A program made the position numbers and the translations under genes. A model generated the notes under the pieces. It ran no database searches. It was not told the origin of the DNA and saw only the letters and a list, made by a program, of their open reading frames with translations. This document shows, in pieces, positions 19,336-27,929 of a stretch of DNA of 64,000 bases; within the stretch, counting starts at the first letter, position 1; every line of letters begins with the position of its first letter. This stretch comes from Pseudomonas sp. S31 (GTDB lineage: Bacteria; Pseudomonadota; Gammaproteobacteria; Pseudomonadales; Pseudomonadaceae): contig NZ_JACVVE010000013.1 in NCBI RefSeq assembly GCF_016648105.1, forward strand, positions 1 through 64,000, read 5' to 3'.

Positions 19336-19377
19336 CAAATTTACAGTGGGGCGACAGCTTCTGACGACAAAGCGACA
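19336..19377 (-). promoter_or_regulatory. Candidate ArgR operator upstream of argG
   Basis: On the minus strand TGTCGC at 19377-19372 and TGTCGC at 19356-19351 are direct repeats exactly 21 bp apart. The second is followed by N8-AA, a full match to the TGTCGC-N8-AA-N5 half-site described for Pseudomonas ArgR (recalled). The first has CA instead of AA. Confidence 0.65.
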
Positions 19378-19532
19378 GTATCTGTCGACGGCGCGACGTA
19401 AAGGTGGTTGCTGGAACATCTTCGGCGCCTGCGGGTGTTCAACACAACATCTCATAGGCGCTGAAAATGTTGTGGCAGGCACCTGGTGGCCCTGATGCAA
19501 TCCAAAGAACCACCCCAGGCATCCACCTTGAA

Positions 19533-20480
19533 TCAGGGCGCCTTCGCTCCAGGCGCAGCCGCAGCCGGCGCTGCGGTCGCTGCCGGAGCCGTTTTCTGCA
19601 CCGGCTCCACCACAGGCTTCTCCGCCATTGCCACGCGGTCCAGCTCGATGTTCACCCGGCGGTTGCGCGCGCGGTTGGCGGCGCTGTTGTTCTTCACCAG
19701 CGGGTAGCGCTCGCCGTGGAAGCGCACGGTGATCTGCTCTTCCGGTACGCCATGGGCCTTGAGGTACTCGGCCACAGCCAGCGCGCGCCGACGCGAAGTG
19801 TCGCGGTTGGTCAGCCGGTTGCCGCTGTAGTCGGAGTGGCCGTTGAGCTCGATGTGGTTCACCGAAGGGTCGGCCTTGAGATAGTCGAGGATCACGTCCA
19901 GGCGGCTGCGCGCCGAGGCATCCAGCTCGATGCCACCACCAGGGAAGCCTACCTGGGTCTGGCGGATCTGGTCGAAGTTCATGGGCAGCATCTTGCTGGC
20001 ACAGGCCTGGTAGTCGCTGTAGGCCTTGGCGAAGCTCACCGGCAGGACGCGAACCTCCATGGCCCGGCCGCCTTCACCGGCAAAGTTGCGCACCACCGTG
20101 CTGCGGCCATCGAGCAGGCCGTTGATCAGGCGGCTGGCCTGGCCCTGGGACGAGGTGAACAGCACGCCGGTGCGGGCCATGCGCACCGCGCCCAGGTTGA
20201 CGTCGCCACGCCCAGGCTGCCAGGGCGCGGCGGCGGCCAGCAAGGTGGCGGAGCCTGCGCCCAGCACGTTGCTGGCCGAACGCAGCTGGAACACCGGCTG
20301 TTCGCCCGCCCGCCGTACGAACTCGCCACTGCCGAAGCCGTCGATCGGCTGGATCAGGCGGCATTCGAACTGGTCGCCTTCGACTTTCCAGGCGACATTC
20401 TCCATGCGGGTCTGGAAGGTCAGCGCGCCCGCCGGCAGGCTGGCGAACAAGGTGAACAGGGCTAGGTAACGCTGGCGCAC
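19533..20480 (-). CDS. motY: MotY-type sodium/proton flagellar motor stator ring protein (OmpA C-terminal domain)
   Basis: The 315-residue protein has a 19-residue signal peptide (ending PAGA). An N-terminal MotY domain ([20 protein letters not shown], about 20-150) is followed by an OmpA-like peptidoglycan-binding domain (about 165-285: [20 protein letters not shown] and [12 protein letters not shown]). In Pseudomonas MotY forms the periplasmic T-ring that stabilises stators; the PA3526 orthologue also lies between argG and pyrC. The GTG at 20480 is preferred over GTG 20492 because GGAG sits six bases upstream. A FliA-type promoter precedes it. An Ala/Pro-rich C-terminal tail is unusual but probably unstructured. 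Confidence 0.88.
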   Translation of the reverse strand: MRQRYLALFTLFASLPAGALTFQTRMENVAWKVEGDQFECRLIQPIDGFGSGEFVRRAGEQPVFQLRSASNVLGAGSATLLAAAAPWQPGRGDVNLGAVRMARTGVLFTSSQGQASRLINGLLDGRSTVVRNFAGEGGRAMEVRVLPVSFAKAYSDYQACASKMLPMNFDQIRQTQVGFPGGGIELDASARSRLDVILDYLKADPSVNHIELNGHSDYSGNRLTNRDTSRRRALAVAEYLKAHGVPEEQITVRFHGERYPLVKNNSAANRARNRRVNIELDRVAMAEKPVVEPVQKTAPAATAAPAAAAPGAKAP

Positions 20481-20516
20481 GGGCGGCTCCACATAGTTTG
20501 ACGGCTTACCTGGAGG

Positions 20517-20543
20517 CTATCGGGCGCTTGCCGGAAAACTTGA
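20517..20543 (-). promoter_or_regulatory. FliA (sigma-28) promoter of motY
   Basis: On the minus strand TCAAGTTT-N11-CCCGATAG closely matches the flagellar sigma-28 consensus TAAAGTTT-N11-GCCGATAA. The -10 ends 37 bp before the chosen motY start, leaving a short leader. Flagellar control of motY fits its function. Confidence 0.72.
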
Positions 20544-20610
20544 AGCCCGTGCTCGGCCCAGGGTTTTCCGGTAGCATTGGGCCTTGAGTTCGACCCGCCT
20601 GGAATCCCCA

Positions 20611-21657
20611 ATGTCCGATCGCCTGACCCTTCTGCGTCCCGACGACTGGCACATCCATCTGCGTGATGGTGCCGTCCTGCCTCATACCGTTGGCGATGTG
20701 GCGCGTACCTTCGCCCGTGCCATCATCATGCCCAACCTGGTTCCGCCGGTCCGCAATGCCGTCGAGGCCACTGCCTATCGCGAGCGCATCCTCGCCGTCC
20801 GCCCGGCCGGCAGCCGCTTCGAGCCGCTGATGGTGCTGTACCTCACCGACCGCACCAGCCCGGACGACGTCCGCGCAGCCAAGGCCAGCGGCATCGTGTA
20901 CGCGGCCAAGCTGTATCCGGCCGGCGCCACCACCAACTCCGATTCCGGCGTGACCAGCATCGACAACATCTTCCCCGCACTCGAGGCACTGGCCGAAACC
21001 GGCATGCCGCTGCTGGTGCATGGCGAAGTGACCCGCAGCGAGATCGACGTGTTCGACCGCGAGAAGCGCTTCATCGACGAACACCTGCGTCGTGTGGTCG
21101 AGCGCTTCCCCACGCTGAAAGTGGTATTCGAGCACATCACCACGTCCGATGCTGCCCAGTTCGTCAGCGAGGCCCCGGCCAACGTCGGCGCCACCATCAC
21201 CGCCCAGCACCTGCTGTACAACCGCAACCACATGCTGGTCGGCGGCATCCGCCCGCACTTCTATTGCCTGCCGATCCTCAAGCGCAACACTCACCAGGTG
21301 GCGCTGCTGGACGCGGCCACCAGCGGTAACCCGAAGTTCTTCCTCGGCACCGACTCGGCGCCACACGCGCGTCACGCCAAGGAAAACGCCTGCGGTTGCG
21401 CGGGCTGCTACACCGCCTATGCGGCGATCGAGCTGTACGCCGAAGCCTTCGACCAACGCAACGCGCTGGACAAACTGGAAGGCTTCGCCAGCCTTCACGG
21501 CCCGGCCTTCTATGGCCTGCCGACGAACACCGACACCATTACCCTGGTCCGCGAGGAGTGGACTGCCCCGGACAGCCTGCCGTTTGGCGAGCAAACGGTC
21601 GTGCCGCTGCGCGCAGGTGAAAAACTGCGCTGGCGCCTGCTGGAGGACAACGCGTGA
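20611..21657 (+). CDS. pyrC: Dihydroorotase (class II, PyrC type)
   Basis: It catalyses reversible cyclisation of carbamoyl-aspartate to dihydroorotate in pyrimidine synthesis. At 348 residues it has normal length. Metal ligands appear in HIHLRDG, the carboxylated Lys is in [12 protein letters not shown], further His residues are in LLVHGEV and FEHITT, and the catalytic Asp is in [14 protein letters not shown]. The ATG at 20611 starts the conserved [20 protein letters not shown]. The stop overlaps the rnt start. Confidence 0.96.
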   Translation: MSDRLTLLRPDDWHIHLRDGAVLPHTVGDVARTFARAIIMPNLVPPVRNAVEATAYRERILAVRPAGSRFEPLMVLYLTDRTSPDDVRAAKASGIVYAAKLYPAGATTNSDSGVTSIDNIFPALEALAETGMPLLVHGEVTRSEIDVFDREKRFIDEHLRRVVERFPTLKVVFEHITTSDAAQFVSEAPANVGATITAQHLLYNRNHMLVGGIRPHFYCLPILKRNTHQVALLDAATSGNPKFFLGTDSAPHARHAKENACGCAGCYTAYAAIELYAEAFDQRNALDKLEGFASLHGPAFYGLPTNTDTITLVREEWTAPDSLPFGEQTVVPLRAGEKLRWRLLEDNA

Positions 21658-22328
21658 GCGAGGACCTCTACGAAGACGACCAGGACGTCCAATCGGGCAG
21701 CGGTTCGCGCCACCCAATGGCCGAACGCTTCCGCGGTTACCTGCCCGTGGTGGTGGACGTCGAGACCGGCGGCTTCAACAGTGCCACCGACGCCCTGCTG
21801 GAAATTGCCGCCGTGACCATCGGCATGGACGAAAAAGGCTTCCTGTTCCCGGAACATACCTACTTCTTCCGGGTCGAGCCGTTCGAAGGTGCCAATATCG
21901 AGCCGGCAGCGCTGGAGTTCACCGGCATCAAGCTGGACCACCCGCTGCGCATGGCGGTGAGCGAGGAAAGCGCCCTTACCGACATCTTCCGGGGCGTGCG
22001 CAAGGCGCTCAAGGCCAACGGCTGCAAGCGGGCGATCCTGGTCGGACACAACAGCAGCTTCGACCTTGGCTTCCTCAATGCCGCCGTGGCGCGCAACGAC
22101 CTCAAGCGCAACCCGTTCCACCCCTTCTCCAGCTTCGACACGGCCACCCTGGCTGGCCTGGCCTATGGCCAGACCGTACTGGCCCGTGCCTGCCAGAGCG
22201 CCGACATCGACTTCGATGGGCGTGAGGCGCACTCGGCACGCTACGACACCGAGAAGACTGCAGAGCTGTTCTGCGGCATCGTCAACCGCTGGAAAGAAAT
22301 GGGCGGCTGGCGCGACTTCAACGATTGA
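21654..22328 (+). CDS. rnt: Ribonuclease T
   Basis: The 224-residue DEDDh 3'-5' exoribonuclease trims tRNA, 5S and 23S rRNA ends. The motifs are VDVETGGF (Asp-Glu), [12 protein letters not shown] (Asp) and [14 protein letters not shown] (His, Asp). It starts with GTG at 21654, overlapping the pyrC stop by four bases, so the two genes are translationally coupled. A bidirectional terminator follows. Confidence 0.95.
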   Translation: MSEDLYEDDQDVQSGSGSRHPMAERFRGYLPVVVDVETGGFNSATDALLEIAAVTIGMDEKGFLFPEHTYFFRVEPFEGANIEPAALEFTGIKLDHPLRMAVSEESALTDIFRGVRKALKANGCKRAILVGHNSSFDLGFLNAAVARNDLKRNPFHPFSSFDTATLAGLAYGQTVLARACQSADIDFDGREAHSARYDTEKTAELFCGIVNRWKEMGGWRDFND

Positions 22329-22349
22329 GCCCTGACGGCAATCGTGAGG

Positions 22350-22387
22350 CACAAAAAAACCGGCTACCAGAGCCGGTTTTTTTGTGC
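22350..22387. terminator. Bidirectional terminator between rnt and the peroxiredoxin gene
   Basis: A long dyad, CAAAAAAACCGGCT / AGCCGGTTTTTTTG with a five-base loop, is centred on 22368 and serves both convergent genes. Confidence 0.93.
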
Positions 22388-22394
22388 CTGACAA

Positions 22395-22997
22395 TTACAG
22401 CTTGCCAGCGTTCTCGCTCAGGTAGGCAGCGACGCCTTCTGGCGAAGCGGTCATGCCCTGGTCGCCTTTCTTCCAGTTGGCCGGGCAGACTTCGCCGTGC
22501 TCTTCGTGGAATTGCAGGGCGTCGACCAGACGCAGCAGCTCGTCCATGTTACGGCCCAGTGGCAGGTCGTTGACGATCTGCGAACGGACAACGCCGTTCT
22601 TGTCGATCAGGAAGGCGCCACGGAAGGCTACGCCGCCTTCGGACTCGACGTCGTAGGCCTTGCAGATTTCGTGGGAGATGTCGGCAGCCAGGGTGTACTT
22701 GACCTGACCGATGCCGCCATTGTTCACCGGGGTGTTACGCCAGGCGTTGTGGGTGAAGTGCGAGTCGATCGAGACGCCGATCACTTCCACGCCACGGGCA
22801 GCGAAGTCAGGGATGCGGTTGTCCAGGGCGATCAGCTCGGACGGGCAGACGAAGGTGAAGTCCAGTGGGTAGAAGAACACCAGGCCGTACTTGCCCTTGA
22901 TGGCCGAGGCCAGGTTGAAGCTGTCGACGATCTCGCCGTTGCCCAGGACGGCTGGGACGGTGAAGTCGGGGGCTTGTTTGCCAACGAGTACGCTCAT
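22395..22997 (-). CDS. Typical 2-Cys peroxiredoxin (AhpC/Prx1 family)
   Basis: This 200-residue thiol peroxidase reduces H2O2 and organic hydroperoxides. The peroxidatic Cys is in FYPLDFTFVCPSE and the resolving Cys in HGEVCPANWKKG. The conserved Thr and Arg of the active site are also present. It corresponds to the PA3529-type peroxiredoxin next to bfd in Pseudomonas. The canonical C-terminal YF motif linked to overoxidation sensitivity is not seen, suggesting a robust form. It is divergent from bfd. Confidence 0.92.
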   Translation of the reverse strand: MSVLVGKQAPDFTVPAVLGNGEIVDSFNLASAIKGKYGLVFFYPLDFTFVCPSELIALDNRIPDFAARGVEVIGVSIDSHFTHNAWRNTPVNNGGIGQVKYTLAADISHEICKAYDVESEGGVAFRGAFLIDKNGVVRSQIVNDLPLGRNMDELLRLVDALQFHEEHGEVCPANWKKGDQGMTASPEGVAAYLSENAGKL

Positions 22998-23146
22998 TGT
23001 AATCTCCTGATGAGGGTGAAGAACCGTTTGCCGGGCCGTGTGTAAGGCCCGACATCCAACAAAGGCCGACCATCATACACGGCTTCTCATGACAGGCCGA
23101 ATCCAACCGCCGGTCGCTCAAGCACGGTGCCTTGCGAAAGCATTTT

Positions 23147-23165
23147 GACAAGCATTCTCATTACC
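23147..23165. promoter_or_regulatory. Fur box upstream of bfd
   Basis: GACAAGCATTCTCATTACC matches the 19-bp Fur consensus GATAATGATAATCATTATC at 13 positions. It lies 45 bp before bfd. Iron-repressed bfd is expected because Bfd releases iron from bacterioferritin. Confidence 0.65.
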
Positions 23166-23209
23166 ATTAAGCTCCACCCCATCGACTCAACCAGCGATGG
23201 TCCGACTTT

Positions 23210-23431
23210 ATGTATGTGTGTCTTTGTGTCGGCGTAACCGACAAACAGATCCGCAATGCGATCTATGAAGGATGCTGCAGCTACAAGGAAGTTCGAGCCG
23301 CGACCAACGTCGCAAGCCAGTGTGGCAAATGTGCCTGCGTGGCCAAGCAGGTGGTCCGCGAAACCCTGACCGAGCTGCAGGTGAGTCAACAGGCCGCCTT
23401 GCCCTACCCCGTGGAATTTACTGCCGCCTGA
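23210..23431 (+). CDS. bfd: Bacterioferritin-associated ferredoxin
   Basis: The 73-residue [2Fe-2S] protein has the four expected cysteines: the CLC pair near the N-terminus and CGKCAC near residues 43-48 (spacing as in BFD-like domains). It delivers electrons to bacterioferritin to mobilise stored iron. It has its own Fur-type promoter and terminator and lies directly before bfr. Confidence 0.93.
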   Translation: MYVCLCVGVTDKQIRNAIYEGCCSYKEVRAATNVASQCGKCACVAKQVVRETLTELQVSQQAALPYPVEFTAA

Positions 23432-23448
23432 GCCAATCGTTTTCAAAG

Positions 23449-23474
23449 AACCGGACCCTGCGTCCGGTTTTTTT
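23449..23474 (+). terminator. bfd terminator
   Basis: The stem AACCGGAC / GTCCGGTT (23449-23456, 23462-23469, loop CCTGC) is followed by T5-7. Confidence 0.9.
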
Positions 23475-23632
23475 ATGCCTGTAATTCAATAAGTTAGCGC
23501 TCCAACGCGGTTCACAAACATTCTTATTCCTATTAATTTTCACTTATTATTCAAGAACTTAGGTTTGACAGGTGTACATATCGGGATCAAACTTCCCTGT
23601 ATCGGCATACTTCTACAGGGCAGGAACCCGCA

Positions 23633-24106
23633 ATGAAAGGCGACGTAAGCGTCATCCAGCATCTCAACAAGATCCTCGGAAACGAGCTGGTCGCAATCAA
23701 CCAGTACTTCCTGCACGCCCGCATGTACGAAGACTGGGGCCTGAACAAACTCGGCAAGCACGAGTACAAGGAATCCATCGACGAGATGAAGCACGCTGAC
23801 AAACTGATCAAGCGTATTCTGTTCCTCGAAGGCATCCCCAACGTTCAGGACCTGGGCAAGCTGCTGATCGGCGAGCACACCAAGGAAATGCTCGAGTGCG
23901 ACCTGAAGATCGAGCAAAAAGGCCTGGTCGACCTCAAGGCCGCCATCGCCCACTGCGAGACCCAGGGCGACTTCGGCTCGCGTGACATGCTCGAAGATAT
24001 TCTCGAGTCCGAGGAAGAACACATCGACTGGCTGGAAACCCAGCTGGGCCTGATCGACAAGATCGGCATCGAGAACTACCTGCAGTCGCAGATGGGCGAA
24101 GAGTGA
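23633..24106 (+). CDS. bfr: Bacterioferritin (haem-containing, BfrB type)
   Basis: This 157-residue ferritin-like subunit has a complete ferroxidase centre (Glu18, Glu51, His54, Glu94, Glu127, His130) and the inter-subunit haem ligand Met52. It therefore matches the haem-binding BfrB type that pairs with Bfd, rather than FtnA-like proteins. It stores iron as a 24-mer. It has its own leader after the bfd terminator and ends in a bidirectional terminator. Confidence 0.95.
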   Translation: MKGDVSVIQHLNKILGNELVAINQYFLHARMYEDWGLNKLGKHEYKESIDEMKHADKLIKRILFLEGIPNVQDLGKLLIGEHTKEMLECDLKIEQKGLVDLKAAIAHCETQGDFGSRDMLEDILESEEEHIDWLETQLGLIDKIGIENYLQSQMGEE

Positions 24107-24132
24107 TTGCCCTGAGCTGACTTCCCAGGCAC

Positions 24133-24160
24133 AAAAAAACCCGCTCATGGCGGGTTTTTT
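24133..24160. terminator. Bidirectional terminator between bfr and grxD
   Basis: The stem CCCGC / GCGGG (24140-24144, 24150-24154) is flanked by A7 on the left and T6 on the right. Confidence 0.9.
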
Positions 24161-24172
24161 CATGCCTCGGGA

Positions 24173-24508
24173 TCAGGCTTCGGAAGCCTTGGCCTTGGCG
24201 GCGGCTTCTTTGATCAGGGTCTGCAGCTCACCCTTCTCGAACATTTCCAGCATGATGTCGCTGCCACCGACCAGCTCACCGCCGACCCACAGCTGCGGGA
24301 AGGTCGGCCAGTTGGCGTACTTGGGCAGGTTGGCGCGGATTTCCGGGTTCTGCAGGATGTCGACGTAGGCGAACTTCTCGCCACAACCCATCACCGCCTG
24401 CGATGCGCGCGCGGAGAAGCCGCACTGCGGGGCATTCGGCGAGCCTTTCATGTAAAGCAGAATGGTGTTGTTGGCAATCTGCTCTTTGATCGTTTCGATG
24501 ATATCCAT
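24173..24508 (-). CDS. grxD: Monothiol glutaredoxin Grx4/GrxD
   Basis: The 111-residue CGFS-type glutaredoxin (motif QCGFSARA) carries [2Fe-2S] clusters with glutathione and hands them to apo-proteins. The glutathione-binding features WPTFPQLWVGGELVGGSDI are complete. The ATG at 24508 (MDIIETIKEQI) is the conserved start. It is convergent with bfr. Confidence 0.95.
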   Translation of the reverse strand: MDIIETIKEQIANNTILLYMKGSPNAPQCGFSARASQAVMGCGEKFAYVDILQNPEIRANLPKYANWPTFPQLWVGGELVGGSDIMLEMFEKGELQTLIKEAAAKAKASEA

Positions 24509-24599
24509 GTAGCACCTCGGCTGAACTTTCCGACGCAAATGTCGGCACGGTGACGCATTGTATCGGAAACCCGATCAGCGTGCTCGGCCTTGCCGCGCT

Positions 24600-24734
24600 T
24601 CAGGCAGCCTCCACGTGCACGGGCACGCCATTGAGTATCGCGTTGCCCGACCCGGCGTCGCGCAAGCGCTCATCGGTCAGGCCGCAGATCGCTTCGCACA
24701 GGTGGCAGGCACGGTGATGCACGGTCTTGGTCAT
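24600..24734 (-). pseudogene. In-frame deletion scar of a molybdopterin oxidoreductase
   Basis: A 44-codon frame starts at 24734 with MTKTVHHRACHLCEAICGL, the typical N-terminus of bacterial molybdopterin oxidoreductases, where CXXCXXXC binds the [4Fe-4S] cluster. After one Thr it passes directly to a typical C-terminus of the same family, ending GSGNAILNGVPVHVEAA. Some 650 or more internal codons are absent (usual family size about 700). A GAGG precedes the ATG. The remnant may be translated but cannot bind molybdopterin. It is too short for ordinary gene calling. Confidence 0.75.
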
Positions 24735-24955
24735 GGCCGCCTCGCCCTCGTTGTGGTCCAGATCCGACTATGCACCCAGCCTCCTGCGCCTGCCAGCGCA
24801 CTTCGCGCGGTGAATCGGCCGACATCAGGCTGGCCACGGGCGACAGCAATTTGCCAACTCGGCGGCAAGCCGTGTACAACCGCTGTAGCAAATAAAAAAC
24901 AGCAGCGGTGTTCCGGGCGACGACACCCTTTGCAACAGTGACACTGTTTCTCCCC
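24735..24955. other. Non-coding stretch between the molybdoenzyme scar and argF control region
   Basis: About 220 bases lacking a convincing gene. On the minus strand it should hold the leader and promoter of the former molybdoenzyme gene. Frames of around 100 codons cross it on both strands but lack family matches and ribosome sites. Confidence 0.4.
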
Positions 24956-24992
24956 TTGGTTTCAGGCGACATTTAATTATAGTATTGCGCCT
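24956..24992 (+). promoter_or_regulatory. Candidate ArgR operator upstream of argF
   Basis: TT-N8-GCGACA at 24956-24971 is the exact reverse complement of the TGTCGC-N8-AA half-site. A second TT-N8-GCG at 24977-24989 is in register 21 bp later. The block overlaps a TATAGT -10-like sequence, consistent with repression of argF by ArgR in the presence of arginine. Confidence 0.55.
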
Positions 24993-25097
24993 TTCCCTAT
25001 TTCGTCCGCCCCGTGCGGCTTACGCCGCAGGTCACTCCCGTTGTCAAAAAAAACCACACGGTCGACCTGCATACCGTTGCAGATAAGGTAGTCAAAC

Positions 25098-26018
25098 ATG
25101 AGCGCTAGGCACTTTCTCTCCCTGATGGATTTCACCGCTGACGAATTGCTCGCCGTGGTCCGTCGAGGCATCGAGCTGAAGGACCTGCGTAACCGCGGCG
25201 TGCTGTTCGAGCCGCTGAAAAACCGCGTGCTGGGCATGATCTTCGAGAAGTCCTCGACGCGCACCCGCCTGTCGTTCGAGGCCGGCATGATCCAGCTCGG
25301 TGGCCAGGCGATCTTCCTCTCGCCACGCGACACCCAGCTGGGCCGCGGCGAGCCGATCAGCGACAGCGCCATCGTCATGTCGCGCATGCTCGATGCGGTG
25401 ATGATCCGCACCCACGCTCACAGCACCTTGACCGAATTCGCCGCCAATTCGCGCGTGCCGGTGATCAACGGCCTGTCCGACGAGTCGCACCCCTGCCAGC
25501 TGCTGGCCGACATGCAGACCTTCGTCGAACACCGTGGCGCCATCCAGGGCAAGACCGTGGCCTGGGTCGGCGATGGCTTCAACATGTGCAACTCCTACAT
25601 CGAAGCGGCCGTTCAGTTCGACTTCCAGCTGCGCATCGCCAGCCCGGAAGGCTACGACCCCGATCCACGCTTCCTGGCCCTGGGTGGCGAGCGCGTACAG
25701 ATCGTCCGCGACCCGCGTGAAGCGGTGAAAGGTGCGCACCTGGTGACCACCGATGTCTGGACTTCCATGGGCCAGGAGGAGGAAACTGCACGGCGCCTGG
25801 CGCATTTCGCGCCTTACCAGGTCACCCGCGAACTGCTCGACCTGGCGGCATCCGACGCCCTGTTCATGCATTGCCTGCCCGCCCACCGTGGCGAGGAAAT
25901 CAGCCAGGACCTGCTCGACGACCCTCGTTCGGTCGCCTGGGACCAGGCTGAAAACCGCCTGCATGCGCAGAAGGCCCTTCTCGAATTCCTTGTCGAACCG
26001 GCTTACCACCACGCATGA
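25098..26018 (+). CDS. argF: Ornithine carbamoyltransferase (anabolic)
   Basis: The 306-residue enzyme forms citrulline from ornithine and carbamoyl phosphate. Signatures are the carbamoyl-phosphate loop [22 protein letters not shown], the ornithine loop DVWTSMG and [12 protein letters not shown]. Length and N-terminus ([12 protein letters not shown]) match anabolic ArgF rather than the catabolic ArcB. The stop overlaps the start of the next gene (ATGA). Confidence 0.96.
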   Translation: MSARHFLSLMDFTADELLAVVRRGIELKDLRNRGVLFEPLKNRVLGMIFEKSSTRTRLSFEAGMIQLGGQAIFLSPRDTQLGRGEPISDSAIVMSRMLDAVMIRTHAHSTLTEFAANSRVPVINGLSDESHPCQLLADMQTFVEHRGAIQGKTVAWVGDGFNMCNSYIEAAVQFDFQLRIASPEGYDPDPRFLALGGERVQIVRDPREAVKGAHLVTTDVWTSMGQEEETARRLAHFAPYQVTRELLDLAASDALFMHCLPAHRGEEISQDLLDDPRSVAWDQAENRLHAQKALLEFLVEPAYHHA

Positions 26019-27124
26019 GTCAACCCCTACTGCTCAACCTGCGCGACCTCGCCTGTGGCTATGGCGACCAGCGCATCGTCCAGAACCTCAACCTGCACCT
26101 GAACGCAGGCGACATCGGTTGCCTGCTCGGGTCCTCGGGTTGCGGCAAGACCACCACCTTGCGCGCCATCGCCGGCTTCGAGCCGGTGCACCAGGGTGAA
26201 ATCCAGCTGGCCGGCGAGGTCATTTCCCGCGCAGGCTTCACCCTCGCGCCGGAAAAGCGCCGTATCGGCATGGTGTTCCAGGACTACGCACTGTTCCCCC
26301 ACCTTACCGTGGCGCAGAACATCGCCTTCGGCATCGCCAAGCACCCGAACCAGGCAGCGGTGATCGAGGAGATGCTGGAGCTGGTCAAGCTGGGCGGCCT
26401 GGGCGGTCGTTACCCCCACGAGCTGTCCGGCGGCCAGCAGCAACGGGTGGCCCTGGCCCGGGCCCTGGCCCCGGAGCCGCAGCTGCTGTTGCTCGACGAG
26501 CCGTTTTCCAACCTCGACGTGGAGTTGCGCCGCCGCCTGAGCCATGAGGTCCGCGACATCCTCAAGAGCCGCGGCACCAGCGCGATCCTGGTCACCCATG
26601 ACCAGGAAGAAGCCTTTGCCGTCAGTGACCATGTGGGCGTGTTCAAGGAAGGCCGCCTGGAGCAATGGGACACCCCCTACAACCTGTACCACGAGCCGCA
26701 GACCCCTTTCGTGGCCAGCTTCGTCGGCCAGGGCTACTTCATTCGCGGCCAGATGAGTAGCCACGATGCGGTCACCACTGAACTGGGCGAACTGCGTGGC
26801 GACCGGGCCTACGGCATGGCGCCTGGCAGCTCGGTGGATGTGCTGCTGCGCCCCGACGACATCGTCCATGCCCCGGACAGCAGCCTGCGCGCCAGCATCG
26901 TTGGCAAGAGCTTCCTTGGCGCCTCGACCTTGTACCGCCTGCAACTGCCGACCGGCAGCCAGCTCGAGGCGATCTTCCCGAGCCATATCGACCACCAGCT
27001 CGGTGACGATGTCGGGATCAGCGTGGCAGCCGATCACCTGGTGTTGTTCGCGGTGCCCGGTAGCGTCGCGGCGCAGCTGTCACGCCAGGAGAACGGCGTG
27101 CGCCGCTACAGTTCGGCGACCTGA
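26015..27124 (+). CDS. ABC transporter ATP-binding protein (FbpC/PotA-like)
   Basis: This 369-residue ATPase has Walker [10 protein letters not shown], signature [15 protein letters not shown], Walker [13 protein letters not shown] and a C-terminal TOBE-like domain (about 240-355). It most resembles ferric-ion or polyamine importer ATPases. No permease or binding protein is adjacent, so it must work with components encoded elsewhere. It overlaps argF by four bases, which suggests co-translation with arginine synthesis, although a functional link is not proven. Confidence 0.85.
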   Translation: MSQPLLLNLRDLACGYGDQRIVQNLNLHLNAGDIGCLLGSSGCGKTTTLRAIAGFEPVHQGEIQLAGEVISRAGFTLAPEKRRIGMVFQDYALFPHLTVAQNIAFGIAKHPNQAAVIEEMLELVKLGGLGGRYPHELSGGQQQRVALARALAPEPQLLLLDEPFSNLDVELRRRLSHEVRDILKSRGTSAILVTHDQEEAFAVSDHVGVFKEGRLEQWDTPYNLYHEPQTPFVASFVGQGYFIRGQMSSHDAVTTELGELRGDRAYGMAPGSSVDVLLRPDDIVHAPDSSLRASIVGKSFLGASTLYRLQLPTGSQLEAIFPSHIDHQLGDDVGISVAADHLVLFAVPGSVAAQLSRQENGVRRYSSAT

Positions 27125-27136
27125 TGCACACGCTTG

Positions 27137-27156
27137 GGGCCGCGCAGCGGCCCTTT
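27137..27156. terminator. Terminator-like hairpin between the ABC gene and ybaK
   Basis: GGGCCGC-GCA-GCGGCCC (27137-27143, 27147-27153) is followed by TTTC. It is strong in stem but weak in T-tract. Confidence 0.6.
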
Positions 27157-27626
27157 CAGCCTCGGCCGATCCCGGCAAAGGCACCTTGGGTATGCTCGGC
27201 CAGAACCGCCGCTGCCAGCTCGACCTCCAGCCCGCGCCGCCCGGCACTCACATGAATGGTCGCAAAATTTTGCGCCGAGTCATCGATGAAGGTACGCAGG
27301 CGTTTCTTCTGCCCTAACGGGCTGATCCCCCCGACCAGGTAACCGGTGGCACGTTGCGCTGCCATGGGATCAGCCATTTCGCACTTCTTCACCCCTGCAG
27401 CCTGCGCCAGCGCCTTGAGGTCCAGGGTGCCGCCCACCGGCACCACCGCCACCAGCAACTCGCCCTTTTCAGTGCTGGCCAGCAGCGTCTTGAACACCTG
27501 ACGCGGATCGAGGCCGAGCTTTTCCGCTGCCTCCAGCCCATAGGAGGCCGACTTGGGGTCGTGTTCGTAACTGTGCACGCGGTGTTCGGCGCGCGCCTTC
27601 TTCAGCAAGTCGAGGGCGGGGGTCAT
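27156..27626 (-). CDS. ybaK: Cys-tRNA(Pro)/Cys-tRNA deacylase, YbaK type
   Basis: The 156-residue YbaK/INS domain protein hydrolyses Cys mis-charged on tRNA-Pro. The conserved VFKTLLA lysine, the [13 protein letters not shown] block and [16 protein letters not shown] are present. The length is standard. It is transcribed divergently from glpF. Confidence 0.92.
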   Translation of the reverse strand: MTPALDLLKKARAEHRVHSYEHDPKSASYGLEAAEKLGLDPRQVFKTLLASTEKGELLVAVVPVGGTLDLKALAQAAGVKKCEMADPMAAQRATGYLVGGISPLGQKKRLRTFIDDSAQNFATIHVSAGRRGLEVELAAAVLAEHTQGAFAGIGRG

Positions 27627-27929
27627 TCGATGCTCCGATCTGGGACAGGTCGGCGGCTACTTTAGGGCAAATTCCCCGCGCCAGCCAATCCACCGCCAAG
27701 GGACGCCTCTAGCGTGGGATATGCACCCCGAATGCGGGCCCGAATCGTGACCGACCGTTCACTTTCGACCTTTGACATCAGCGTTTCTTGTCTATATTTT
27801 TTCGTTTGTGAATAATCCATGCACTCATAATGTGCATGTTTCAACATCCGCCCGGCGTCAATGGGGATCGACTCCGGGCCTTGCTGTCGAGCGCCCTGCG
27901 CCTCACAACAAAAACAACCGAGGTCATAC
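27627..27929. other. Divergent ybaK / glpF control region
   Basis: These 303 bases hold the ybaK leader on the left and the glpF promoter and operator on the right. No gene was found. A small dyad ATGTT-TC-AACAT lies at about 27835-27846, downstream of the main GlpR-like site, and may be auxiliary. Confidence 0.5.
27772..27816 (+). promoter_or_regulatory. glpF promoter with overlapping GlpR-type operator
   Basis: A sigma-70 promoter reads TTGACA (27772-27777), 17 bp, TATTTT (27795-27800). It is overlapped by TTTTTTCGTTTGTGAATAAT (27797-27816), which matches 14 of 20 positions of the GlpR consensus WATKTTCGWWAWCGAACATW. This fits glycerol induction of the glp genes. Confidence 0.6.

Noticed and set aside
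23514..23560. AT-rich CATTCTTATTCCTATT stretch before bfr as a second Fur box
   Set aside because: Resembles Fur half-sites but lacks dyad symmetry; bfr is usually not directly Fur-repressed.
25043..25064. TGTCAA-rich segment as another ArgR half-site before argF
   Set aside because: Only four of six core bases match and it is out of register with the 24956-24992 repeats.
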